A DNA stretch of 39,519 nucleotides from Thoreauomyces humboldtii (taxonomy: Eukaryota; Chytridiomycota; Chytridiomycetes; Spizellomycetales; Powellomycetaceae): the NCBI GenBank assembly GCA_027596035.1, contig JADGJA010000125.1, forward strand, positions 1-39,519. The letters are read 5' to 3'. Each line of letters starts with the position of its first letter. Position 1 is the first letter of the stretch. Below, piece by piece: positions 1 through 9,786 of this stretch. Under the pieces are notes generated by a model, which was not told the origin of the DNA, ran no database searches, and worked only from the letters and a program-made list of their open reading frames with translations. A program made the translations under genes and the position numbers.

Positions 1-151
1 GATGTGGGAGGGGAAAGAGGAAGTTCCCTGGACGCTGAGCGTACAGTACATGGAAGTGCTGCGCCACCCCATTGTTCCAGCCTCCACATTTCCCCCATCG
101 TCACCACATTCCTTCTTCCACCCACCCAATTGCAGCAGGTCACGAAGAACA

Positions 152-3061
152 ATGTCCCGGCGCTCCACCCGCTCAACAGCCACTCCCTCCAAACCACCAG
201 AGGTCATCACTCTGAATTCTGACTCAGGCGAATCCGATGGGTCTCCACCGCCGAAAGCCCGAGCTCGGTCTAAACGAGGCGACATTGACTTTTCGACACC
301 AGCTCCCAAGCGACCTCGGAGGTCGGCCCTACCCGCAGCGAAAGGGTCGCCCGTGAAAAGTAGGAATGGATCTGTTGCAACGAAGACGCCGCCGGTTCCC
401 GCTTCCTCGTCACGGTCAGATCCCTTCCTTGAAGCTCTCCGGCGGGACACAACGTCGTACCATGCTTCTGCTGGGACCAGTGCACCTGCCACCATCAACT
501 CGCCAGCCGTGTCTGACAGCGAATCCGATGAAGACTGGGAGGAGCTCGGGACGACGGCAGATGCCGTTGCAGCTGCCGAGGAAGTCACAGCTGCAGCTGC
601 AGCCACCATGACCGAGGCGTCAACGCCTGCTGCGATCGAGGTCCCTGCAGAAGGAGGCTTCTCCATATCGGTTCGTCAACCACCTCCCGATCCCGACAGA
701 AAGCCTTCCAAGTATGAAGTATGGATGGAGCAACGCCGCCGAAAGTTCCTGCGTCTGGTCCTCTACAACAGGCATCGCGCCAATCTGATGGCTCTGTTCT
801 ATTGCGGCGTCGTGCGCAACGGCTGGTGCGATGGTCCCTACTTGCAAGGGCTTGGCGCGGCGGTTCTGCCTGACGATGTGTACCGAGGTCTCACTGGAAT
901 GCCGGCACCGGGAAGCAGTGGCGCGCGGAAGGGAAAGACGAGCTCTACCTCCGTGTCCAAGAATCTTCTCCACTATCTCAGTGTTTTCGCCAAGTGGTGG
1001 AGCGAGTTCGTTCTGGTACAGGACTCTGTCCCCGAGGTGTCGCCCAACCTCGTCGGCGGCGCTCAGGGAATCGGTCAGAAGTTCACCGCGTATACCGGCA
1101 AGGAGGAAGCTGATCGTGGGCGCTTTGTCTCGAGCGAGGTCTCGGTCTTGCTGTTCACCGCCGCCTGTCGTAAACTCGGCCTCAAAGCCAGGCTTGTATG
1201 CTCGCTCAATCCATGGCCCATATCTCCATCTCACGTCAAGCCACCGTCAGCATCTTCGAGCAAGGCCACCCCGAAATCGGGCAGAAAGAAAGGCCGGGCA
1301 ACGAAAAAGGCAAAGACTAAAAAGAAACCGGTGCCCTCCAGTGAGAGCGAAGAAAGCGACGTGGACGAGGACACGTTTGTCACACGGCCGTCGACAACAC
1401 GGAAACGAAAGATGGCAGATTCCATTGTAGTAGATGACAGCGAAGACGACAAACCGCTCAGCAGCAAGGTCAACACCGCGGAACAAGCCACTCCGACGGA
1501 ATGGCTTGCAATCAGGTACTGGACCGAAGTGTATTCTGATGTCACTGATACCTGGATCCCAGTGGATCCTATCGAGAATATCGTCAATGAACCATTAGCT
1601 ATGGAACCCAAGCAATCCTTGTCGAAGCACCTCTGGTTTACCTACGTTGTTGCGTATGATTCGGGTGAGTGGTCCTGTTGGGTCTGGTTTCCTGCTCAAC
1701 CTGACTCACCGATGTCCTGATTTTCTGGCATCAGTTTTCGGAGTTAAAGATGTAACGCAGCGCTACGTACGGCACTGGGGCGCGCGTACGAGCCGATTGC
1801 GGCTTCCAAAAGGAGTCGCTGGCGAAGGGTGGTGGAAGCGCACCCTTTGGTATTTCAGCAAACCCAAGTCAAGCCTCAAGGCGGAGGATAAGCTCGAGGA
1901 TGAGCATCTGAAACAAGCGGCCATCAATGAGCCAATGCCGACTACATTTGATGGATTCAAGAATCATCCACTGTGAGTGCATTCTGGTCTTGAGGCAGGT
2001 CTTGGTAGCTATCATCGTGCGCAATTCTTATAATCGATTGTAGATATGCCCTGGAACGCCATCTGACAAAGTTCGAGGTGATTCATCCGATGGGCCCAAA
2101 GCATACCATTGGGATATACAAGAAGGAGGACGTTTATCCCAGGAGCTTAGTTCGAACGGTGAGTCAACACCTTGCACGAGATGACAACACCTACCCGTGC
2201 TCACGTCCCGTGGATCCTTTGGCGGCTTCATTCAAAGATTCACACTAAAGAGACATGGCTTAAACAAGGACGAGAGGTACTAGCAGATGCAGTGCCCATC
2301 AAGAAAGTTAAGGCGCGGGTTGCGACAATTGCTCGCGCACGGCAAGTGGAGGCCGAAAGGATGGCAGGCGGTCCGCAGGAAGCTTCCAAGAGCGCGACGT
2401 TCGGGGAATGGCAGACCGTCGAATTCGTCCCCCGGCCTCTCGTCAACGGCAAAATCCCTGTCAACACGTATGGCAATGTGGAGATCTTCCATGACAGGAT
2501 GATTCCCCTCGGATGTAACCATGATCCGAGTGCGTACTGCAGTCATTATTCTATTCGCATCCCGCGTACTGGCATGTGAGTCGCTAACAGGGCTCTATCT
2601 GATTCTTTCAATAGGGCCTGGTTTGGCAAACGTAGCAAAGAAGCTAGGCATCGAATACGCAACTGCTGTTGTACGCACGTCTCCTTGTTGTCGCAACTCT
2701 TCAGGGCAAGCTCTCATTTTTCCAACTTCTGTAGACCGGCTTCGACTTTCACAAAGGGCGCTCGCACCCCGTCATACAGGGCATCGTTTACAAGGAGGAG
2801 GACGACGAGGTGCTGATGGACGCCTTCCGCGAGTACGAAATCCGGGCGGCGGCCAACGCCGCCAAGAAGCGGTCGAAGCGCGCCATCTCTGCCTGGAAGA
2901 AGTTTACCACAGGGCTCGTCACACGCGACCGGCTTCGTCGCGAATATGGTCCTCAAGGCGACGAAGATGAACACTCCGAAGAACATGGTTCGTACGTGAA
3001 GGAGGAGGACGACGAGGAGGAGCAGGAGGGAGGCGGCTTCTTCATGGACGAGGATGAGTAG
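152..3061 (+). CDS. RAD4: DNA damage recognition protein Rad4/XPC
   Basis: Nucleotide excision repair factor that, with Rad23, recognises helix-distorting lesions in the nucleus. Exons by phase: 152-1664, 1735-1972, 2044-2158, 2238-2529, 2615-2670, 2735-3061, giving 846 aa. The first 130 residues are Ser/Pro-rich and basic (likely nuclear localisation). The transglutaminase-like core includes FTAYTGKEEADRGRF and ends near RLVCSLNPWP. The BHD1-BHD3 hairpin domains follow: VTQRYVRHW, IHTKETWLKQGREV, GEWQTVEFVPRPLVNGKIP, YGNVEIF and TGFDFHKGRSHPV are all recognisable Rad4 signatures. The C-terminus is a long acidic tail ending at a TAG. The start at 152 (MSRRSTRST) was chosen because upstream in-frame sequence looks like leader. 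A basic/acidic linker splits the transglutaminase fold, as in other fungal Rad4 proteins. It is tail-to-tail with the 7-TM gene across about 1 kb. Confidence 0.93.
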
Positions 3062-4090
3062 TGGGACAGAAATCCTTCGCAGCAACATTCACAAAGACTA
3101 CATTTCACGACCCGGAAGAACTGAGAGTCTGTATGGCCTTTCTTTTCCTTTTCTGCCGGGTGATGGTCAAGGCTGCTACGGGACTCGATGGCTCTCGTTC
3201 ATCCTGGCTACCAGACGTCGCATCCGAGTCCTCAAGGTACTGAGGCCTGACCTGCTTCACTATGCGAGCAGATCGTCGCCTGCTGTGGTGGGGTAACCAT
3301 GAGATTCACATACGTGGAAAGCAATGCGGCTCCCCTTCTTACGACGACGGCATTTCTTCCATGAGTTCGGCAGGAGTCGTGTGGCGGTCAGGGCGTGAGT
3401 TTGCTGGTGAGAACCTGACGTGTGAGAATTGGCGGGAAAAGCGGCGACGGCCTTCGAGTAGCAAGCTCGCAGTCATACCATGCTTCCTCCCAGTGGCCGG
3501 CGGAGTGACCATGAATGTACCATGGGTATTGGCGTAGGAATGGGGAATAATGTCCATGAGATCTCCTTCGTGCGCCATGGCTACCGTCGGCGAGGTAGAG
3601 AAGCGACGGGACGCAGCGTTTCTGCTCTGAATAGACTGAGAGTTCGTCGCCGAGTGAGTTACTGTGCCCGCGGAACCGTAGACATCGGGTACCACCTTGG
3701 GGAATGTCGCAATGTGTATGTACTGCAGCGGTGAACCCAGTCGAATTTGGCGAGGAGAGGAGGAAGATGGAAGACAGGGGATTCGTACCCACCCCATTCG
3801 CGAGGCGAACGATCGGACTCATCCTGACAGAGTGCCGAGCACCCCAACGCCATTTGTTCACTCCAACGCTGTTGTTCGGAGTCCTCTCTCTGTCCTTCCT
3901 TGTCCCCGAGATCTCGACCACGCCATTTACCACGCATCACTTGTCTAGCCTGGAGTCGTAAGGCAGAGCTTTTGGTGTCTTTGCCAACAGCCAATATCTG
4001 CTACTGTGAGGTGCTGGATTCAACAACTTAGTGCACCAGAACGGCCATTCCTTGGATGCGCCAGACTGCACTCGGTCACCGTCCATATCT
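3062..4090. other. Intergenic region without a supported gene
   Basis: About 1 kb between the 3' ends of RAD4 and the 7-TM gene. Several overlapping open frames exist on both strands (the longest is 181 codons, minus strand, 3388-3933), but their translations are low-complexity in different ways, overlap each other, and show no domain or splice continuity. Parts resemble spliceable sequence, so an unrecognised fast-evolving gene or non-coding transcript cannot be excluded. It should hold the 3' UTRs and terminators of both neighbours. Confidence 0.5.
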
Positions 4091-5289
4091 TTATTCCTCG
4101 TCGTTCAAAACAGAGTTCTTTACGTTCCTCGTCCTCTCTCCCGAACTCTCGATGGCATTGCTGCTGGTCTTTGTCGACTCCTTCTTTCCCAGCGTCTCAG
4201 CCAGCATACGGATCCGCGCCACGTCCGTCAGGAGAAGGTAGGGTTTGAACGGAAGAAGGAGCCGCGGGACGATCCATATGGTCAGATGAGGGAGGGTCAG
4301 GTCCAAACCTCCATCGTTGATCGACAACCCCACAGCCAACAGGAGGTCGATCATCAGAAACACGGCCATCCTCCCCAGGTACGCCAACCCCAAGGCGGTG
4401 TTTTCCGCAGAGTGGTTCCCTATCCCCCGGGAGGTCTTCCAGACGATCCATAGAGAGTAACTGCTCATCATCAAGTCGAGCAAGCAACGGTACGCTGTCA
4501 CTGTCCAAACGAGCCCCAGTATGTAAAGGGGCTGGTCGTAGTTCAAAGTCACCGAGAAAAGAACTGCGCCTGGGTAGGTGGATTTGTTTCAGCCCGTTTG
4601 TCCCTCCATTTGACACAAAAGCCCGGCCATATGATGAGCTTTTCCGCTTACTGTAAAGTTGACTAGCCATTTCAAGACACAGTTCTATGAAAACGGGAAT
4701 GTAAAGAGCCAGTTGAACCTAGAGTGATAGCTTGAGCTTGCTGCCGTGCGGTTCGTTTTTTTTTTGGGTCCACGCCGCTCCTGTTTACCTGTCTCCCAAA
4801 GGTCATCCGCAGTGAGTCCTGGATGCGGACATACTGGAGCATCGCAAGACTAGTGTTGTATGTAGCGACCGTGAAAGCCCCGGTGTAAAAGTACAGGTTA
4901 CTACCTGCATTCTCAAAGTACCTTGAATGCGCGACGAACGAAACGGGGGAGATCATCTGTCAGAAGCGACGAGGCATGATTCGTTCTTCATCCATGACGA
5001 TGCGACCTCACCATGGTATTTGGTTTCCTATCGCCAGGTTGATCCAGTAGATGACGTCGACGATAATCACGGTAAAGAACCAGATGCGCGTGGGTCTGTG
5101 CTGGATCCCCTTCAGTCGATCCGAGAAGAGGACCAGGAGCATGCCATGGAGGGTGGCGGCAGCGATCCCCTCGACCACGATGAACTCGGAGGTGAGGTTG
5201 AACTCGAAATTATCGAAACCCTCGCTGTAGTTTCCAGACAGGTAGTCGAGCGCCGTATTGCAATCCTCGACGCTGATCGTGTCGTTCAT
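4091..5289 (-). CDS. Seven-transmembrane receptor-like protein (function unknown)
   Basis: Four exons (minus strand): 5289-5012, 4921-4789, 4718-4652, 4569-4091, giving 318 aa. Reading phase holds across all three introns, and each junction joins hydrophobic segments sensibly (for example NQIPW to YFENAGSN). The N-terminus has no obvious cleaved signal but carries three N-glycosylation sequons (NDT at 2, NYS at 20, NLT at 31), suggesting it faces outside. About seven hydrophobic helices follow: near residues 36-56, 68-89, 95-118, 138-158, 161-185, then AYLGRMAVFLMIDLLLAVG and a last one around IWIVPRLLLPFKPYLL. A short, charged Ser/Lys-rich cytosolic tail closes the protein. The topology matches a 7-TM sensor or receptor, but I recognise no named family. 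It is divergent from the mucin-like gene across 1.2 kb. Intron 2 holds a 10-base homopolymer (A on the coding strand). Confidence 0.72.
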
Positions 5290-6486
5290 CTTGACGATCG
5301 GTAGAATTGTTCGTTAGGTGAAAGGGTTGAATGGACGGTGCGATGGTGAGATGGTGGCCTGCAAGGTGGGGAACCGTCCCGACTCAAGCAATTCCGACGA
5401 GACGCGGAAGGAAACGATGATCGGTCCTTGGAAGACGACGATCCCGGCCTTACCTTGGGCTACTTTGGGTTCCCAGCCTACGTACGAGTGTGCCTGGAAG
5501 TGAGGGCTTTCGGGCTGTCCAAACGCTCCCAGCGTCTGGGATTTACACACTCGACCCATGTCCTTGTTCACATGTGCAGAGAGAGCCTTTCGACCATGCG
5601 GACCAGGCTGCTCCGGTCTCTCGTAAAAAGTCTTGCAAGGGGGAAGGCCGCGGGGCGGGAAGGAGGAGGAAGAGGCCCGAGCCGGGGCAGACTTCCGAAG
5701 ACAGGGGAGGGGGAGAAAAGCAAGCCGAAAGAGGGGAGCTGTGGCTGTGCCTTCTCATGAGCGGGCTATAATAGCGGAAGCCGCTCTTTTGGACAGCACG
5801 CGTAGACGCGACGCGAACGCGGAGAACCGAGTTCTTGATTGCCACTTGTTTCAGACGGTGATTTTTGACCGCACCCTCATTCATCCTTTCTCTCTCGATT
5901 GTCCCCATCCCCCATCCCACTCCTCATGGCTTGTCAGCTACGGTCTCTGGTCTGTCTTGGCCCCACCCTTTTGGTGTCTCGCCGATCCTCTCTCCCTGCG
6001 AGAGAGCTGTAACCTTCTTTTTTTGCGTCGTTCCCCGTCCAGCTTGGGACCTTCTTCAACCGCACCTTTCTCTCTCTCTCTCCGACACGGGTGCAAAACC
6101 TGCCAGCATCCTCCTCCACCAATCCTCGTGCTGCTTCGAACTGCAGTTTTGACTTCCACCAGATCCCTTTCGCGTCCCCGTCGTCACCCTTCCTCTGCGT
6201 CGGATCGTCCTCTCTTTGTCTTTCTTGGCTCGCCGAACCCAACCCCGCAACCGTCGGCTGGACGGACAGTCTCTTCAACAGCTTCAACAGGCGCTCCGCC
6301 TTATACTCGACTTCCTCAGAGCGCCCGAGCTACCCGGGTCAGCAACAATCTCTCGCTCTGTCTCGCGCCTAAACTACCGTCGCCCTAACCGTCCGCCACC
6401 CATTCGTGACCTACTTACCGCCCGTCTCACCTTCTCGCGCGCTCGCCCCCATTGTCACCCGACAGATTTCACAGTAACAGGTTCCA
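5290..6486. promoter_or_regulatory. 1.2 kb divergent intergenic region with CT-rich leader
   Basis: This lies between the start codons of the 7-TM gene (minus) and the mucin-like gene (plus), so it must hold both promoters. From about 5880 to 6486 the plus strand is strongly pyrimidine-rich, with a CT repeat near 6069-6083 and many C/T clusters. This is a common composition for fungal promoters and 5' leaders and suggests a long leader for the mucin-like gene. Open frames here on both strands look like products of skewed composition. No individual factor-binding site is assigned. Confidence 0.5.
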
Positions 6487-9357
6487 ATGCGGTGGGGTGC
6501 ACGGAGATCCGCGATCCTAGTGCAATGGTTGCTCTTGGGCATCTTTGTATCGGTCGTGGTCGCAGCTGCTCCAGCCGGGCTTCGCCATCCGCCTCCTCGC
6601 CAGGTCGCGCACGACAGTGCCTCGGTGGCTCTCGCTCATACACCTTCCAACCCCATCAGTCCGCTCCCTGCTCGTGCCACGCCTTCTGCTTCTCCGAGAG
6701 ACGACGAGAGCCACGTTGTTCCGAGTTCCGCCGGGCCAACGAAGAAGCCAACCGGAAGGTCTGCCGTCAAAACCGCGTCAGAAAGACCTACTGTGAAAAC
6801 AAGCAAGGTTGTCCCGACATCTAGTCCTGTCGGTCGCGCTACGAAAGCCGTCAAAACGACCCCAGCCTCTTCGTCCCAAACTTCGGAGGCAGGGCCAGTT
6901 CGCGCGCCGAGTTCTTCTTTGAGCAAGAAGGCGGTTACCGAGCGGGCTTCAGTACCCACGGACAGCAAAGCATCCACTTCAACCGCTTCCGTGGCCTCAA
7001 ACACCTCCAAGGTCAAGGCAACCACAACCGTCTTGAGCTCCACGGCGTCAGCTTTGCGCGTTGAGGATAGCATCTCTACGACAGTAGGAAGCACCGCGTC
7101 CACTTCGATCATTCGCTCCACGGATTCGGCTGTTCGCTCCACACAAGTCTCTGAAGCCGCTGAGAGGTCCACGGCGACACCCCTTTCTAGCTCTACCGCT
7201 CGGTTCACGAGCAGCGAGGCAAGAATCTCGACAGCGATACAAGTTGCTGCGTCCTCTACGACGCGAGCGGTGGAAGCCACCTCGTCCGCGTCTGAGGAGA
7301 TCGAAGAAGAGTCGGTGTCCGCTGCCCAAACATCGACCGCTTCGGTCGCACTTTCTGCGTCTCCCTCATCCTCCACGACCTTCCGGGTTTCTGTCACATC
7401 CGCAAGTGCTACTGCCACCGAAAGCAGTATCGCGATACCGTCAGAGTCGTCCCTTTCCGTGCTTTCCAGTGAAACCGAGTCAACGAAGACGCAATCGGCA
7501 CCAGTTACCAGCACCTCCTCTGCTCGCAAGACTTCTGCTGCTTCCACTCGGGTCGCTCCGAAGAAGTCTGTTACAGCGTTCTTGCCTCTGCCGTCTGCGT
7601 CTTTCCCGGATCCCGCACCGCTTCCGACTGTCACTGTCACCGAAGCTACCGCATCGACTTCAACTGTCGTGACAGAAGCGCCGCCAGCAACTTCCGTAAT
7701 TGAACAAGAGGCAACCGTATCTCAAGAAGCAACATCTGTACCTCTAGCCGTAGTTACCCCTTCGGCTACAGAAGCGGTCCCCGAGCCCGTCGTCACCTTC
7801 GCTCCAACGCAAAAGATAGTGATCGGCTTGCAGGTGCCTACGGAGGTCTTTCCAACCGAGACGATCGGAGTGCCTGCACCTACCAAGTCTACGGTTACCA
7901 TTCAAGGAGTAACGCCTGAGCAGCAAGCCGCTGGTAATGCAGCCTCCGCACCAGTCGGGACCAGTCCCGCAGTGGTCGCAGGACCAGTCGGTTCTACGGC
8001 CGCCGTTCCTCAAGCACAACCGGCAGCTGCCGGTGTTGCAGCTGCTCCGGCCGCAGCAGCCCAAGGATCTAGCTCCGGTACCGTCAGCTCTGGAACTTTG
8101 CCCAACCTCAACCCAGGCACCGGAGCAGCGGAGAACCTCAGCGCGAGCGGAAGCTCATCCAAGGCGGGGATTTACGCAGGCGCTTCGGTCGGCGTCGCGT
8201 TCGTAGTGATCGGCGGTCTGGTCGCTACCGGCTATCGCGTGCACAAGAAACGCGCCGGCCCCCCGCCTCTGAAGAAGATCCCCGAGGACTCTTTCTCCTC
8301 GTCGACTCCTCCCCGGGCAACATCAGGCGCCGGCCCAGGCGTTTTTGCTGCGCTGCAGTACGAGGCCCGTGGGTCCGATCTGGATGTTCCGTGGATTCTT
8401 CCCTCAGAAAAAATTCCTTATGGAAGCCCCATGGGATCATCCCCGCGAGTCAAGGCCATGGAGAACGGATATGACGCCGACGAGATGTACTTTGGTGCCC
8501 CACCCGAACCTGTTGCCCGCAATCTCTCGCTTTATTCGGATCCCTTCCAAGGACCAACGGAGGCAGTTGTACATACTGCCAATACTCTGGAACTCCCGCC
8601 ACCCACTGTTCTTGTGTCGGCAAACAACCACGAAGTCTCACATGATACGCGCAACTCATTCATGACAGAAAGCACCGAGACCACGGAGCGTGACTCGTTT
8701 GCTTTTTCTTCGCTGCCGTCTTTGCAGCGAGGGAACGATGACGAGTTTCCAGCCGACGCCGTCCAGTCTTCGCTTCTTGCTTTCATGAACCAGGAGCCGA
8801 GTCCACTGACACTTGCTCGCGCTAACGCTGCCCGAAACCTTGTTCCTGACAACGAGGACCGGGAAGATAGCGCGTCGGGGTACTCAGTACCACAACGATC
8901 CGACCCGACGCCGCAGCAAACAACGTCCTCTCGAAGTCCTTACACATTCTCCCTTGGCGATGAGTCGACCTATACACGCGAAGAAGGAGATTCCTCGGTT
9001 TCTGAATCGGACAGACACCTGTCAAACACTTCCTCAGGCTTCGACGGCTTCCGCGCTTCCTGCGCCGACACCGAATTCGCCCACGGCGCGTTCGACACGC
9101 TCCGGACTGTGCGCGACCGACCCGATTCCGACGAGTCCACATATCCTGCTCCAGCTGACGTCGTCCAACCAGTGCAGCAAGGTCGCTACGGTTTCGACAC
9201 GCTCAAGACGGGACGCGACGGAGACGACAGCATCACGTCGGTCGCTGGAGCATACAAGGCCGCCTTTCGAAAGACCTTCCAGAGCGCTTCCAGCGGCGAG
9301 AGCGATGGACAGCCCGTCCTCCACCGCTTCGATTCGTTCGATACGAGCATGGGATGA
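6487..9357 (+). CDS. Mucin-like single-pass membrane protein with long cytoplasmic tail
   Basis: Uninterrupted 956-aa reading frame, not recognised as a named family. Residues 1-27 look like a signal peptide: basic start, then a hydrophobic run through VQWLLLGIFVSVVVAAAP. Residues 28 to about 555 are Ser/Thr/Ala/Pro-rich without cysteine clusters, as expected for a heavily O-glycosylated, wall-spanning stalk. A single transmembrane helix lies at about 562-582 (GIYAGASVGVAFVVIGG), followed at once by the stop-transfer cluster HKKR. The tail, residues 583-956, is acidic and Ser-rich and contains two copies of FDTL(R/K)T.RD (near 869 and 903) and a related FDSFDT at the end. The layout resembles fungal surface sensors such as Msb2 or Mid2 in general design only; the tail is much longer. 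It could instead be a structural wall anchor. It is divergent from the 7-TM gene. Confidence 0.8.
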   Translation: MRWGARRSAILVQWLLLGIFVSVVVAAAPAGLRHPPPRQVAHDSASVALAHTPSNPISPLPARATPSASPRDDESHVVPSSAGPTKKPTGRSAVKTASERPTVKTSKVVPTSSPVGRATKAVKTTPASSSQTSEAGPVRAPSSSLSKKAVTERASVPTDSKASTSTASVASNTSKVKATTTVLSSTASALRVEDSISTTVGSTASTSIIRSTDSAVRSTQVSEAAERSTATPLSSSTARFTSSEARISTAIQVAASSTTRAVEATSSASEEIEEESVSAAQTSTASVALSASPSSSTTFRVSVTSASATATESSIAIPSESSLSVLSSETESTKTQSAPVTSTSSARKTSAASTRVAPKKSVTAFLPLPSASFPDPAPLPTVTVTEATASTSTVVTEAPPATSVIEQEATVSQEATSVPLAVVTPSATEAVPEPVVTFAPTQKIVIGLQVPTEVFPTETIGVPAPTKSTVTIQGVTPEQQAAGNAASAPVGTSPAVVAGPVGSTAAVPQAQPAAAGVAAAPAAAAQGSSSGTVSSGTLPNLNPGTGAAENLSASGSSSKAGIYAGASVGVAFVVIGGLVATGYRVHKKRAGPPPLKKIPEDSFSSSTPPRATSGAGPGVFAALQYEARGSDLDVPWILPSEKIPYGSPMGSSPRVKAMENGYDADEMYFGAPPEPVARNLSLYSDPFQGPTEAVVHTANTLELPPPTVLVSANNHEVSHDTRNSFMTESTETTERDSFAFSSLPSLQRGNDDEFPADAVQSSLLAFMNQEPSPLTLARANAARNLVPDNEDREDSASGYSVPQRSDPTPQQTTSSRSPYTFSLGDESTYTREEGDSSVSESDRHLSNTSSGFDGFRASCADTEFAHGAFDTLRTVRDRPDSDESTYPAPADVVQPVQQGRYGFDTLKTGRDGDDSITSVAGAYKAAFRKTFQSASSGESDGQPVLHRFDSFDTSMG

Positions 9358-9786
9358 GCCAGGATAGACGGAAACGGAGACGGTGCTGGACATCGTCCCT
9401 GATTCTTTCAACCCTGCGGACCTTTCGTTTTTTGACTCTTCGTGTTGCTGGACGTTACATATAGCTTTGCGTACATAGCGTACAGATTACCCGTAGACCA
9501 GACATTCACTAGATCTCCTTGCCCATCTCCCGACCCCTCCCAACCCCCTCTGTTTCTTCCATCTCTTCAATGTACATTCGTTCTCTTTTACCTTTTACTT
9601 GATCCATCCGGATCACACATGTGACCACAGAAGAACCTCCTGTCAGAGGCAGACCTGCTAAGAGAATGACTTCAAGGTCCTCTCTAAAGGGACTCGCAAA
9701 AAGGGCGGTCTTCATATAAAGCACCGGAAACAAGTGAATTGTAAGAATGTCCTGCAGCTCAGTCCGCTAAACAAGAACGTATCAGT
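9358..9786. other. Convergent intergenic region
   Basis: 429 bp between the 3' ends of the mucin-like gene and the Rho-GEF gene. It is pyrimidine-rich at 9500-9600. I see no gene; it should contain the two terminators and 3' UTRs. Confidence 0.6.

Noticed and set aside
620..1234. 204-codon minus-strand frame inside RAD4 exon 1
   Set aside because: It lies entirely antisense to the conserved transglutaminase core and has no recognisable content.
5543..6388. Open frames on both strands in the 7-TM/mucin intergenic region (up to 251 codons)
   Set aside because: They come from strongly CT-skewed sequence, overlap each other and have no ATG-linked or domain support.
6636..7640. 334-codon open frame antisense to the mucin-like gene
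   Set aside because: It mirrors the Ser/Thr codon bias of the sense strand and gives a low-complexity Val/Asp/Glu-rich translation without domain features.
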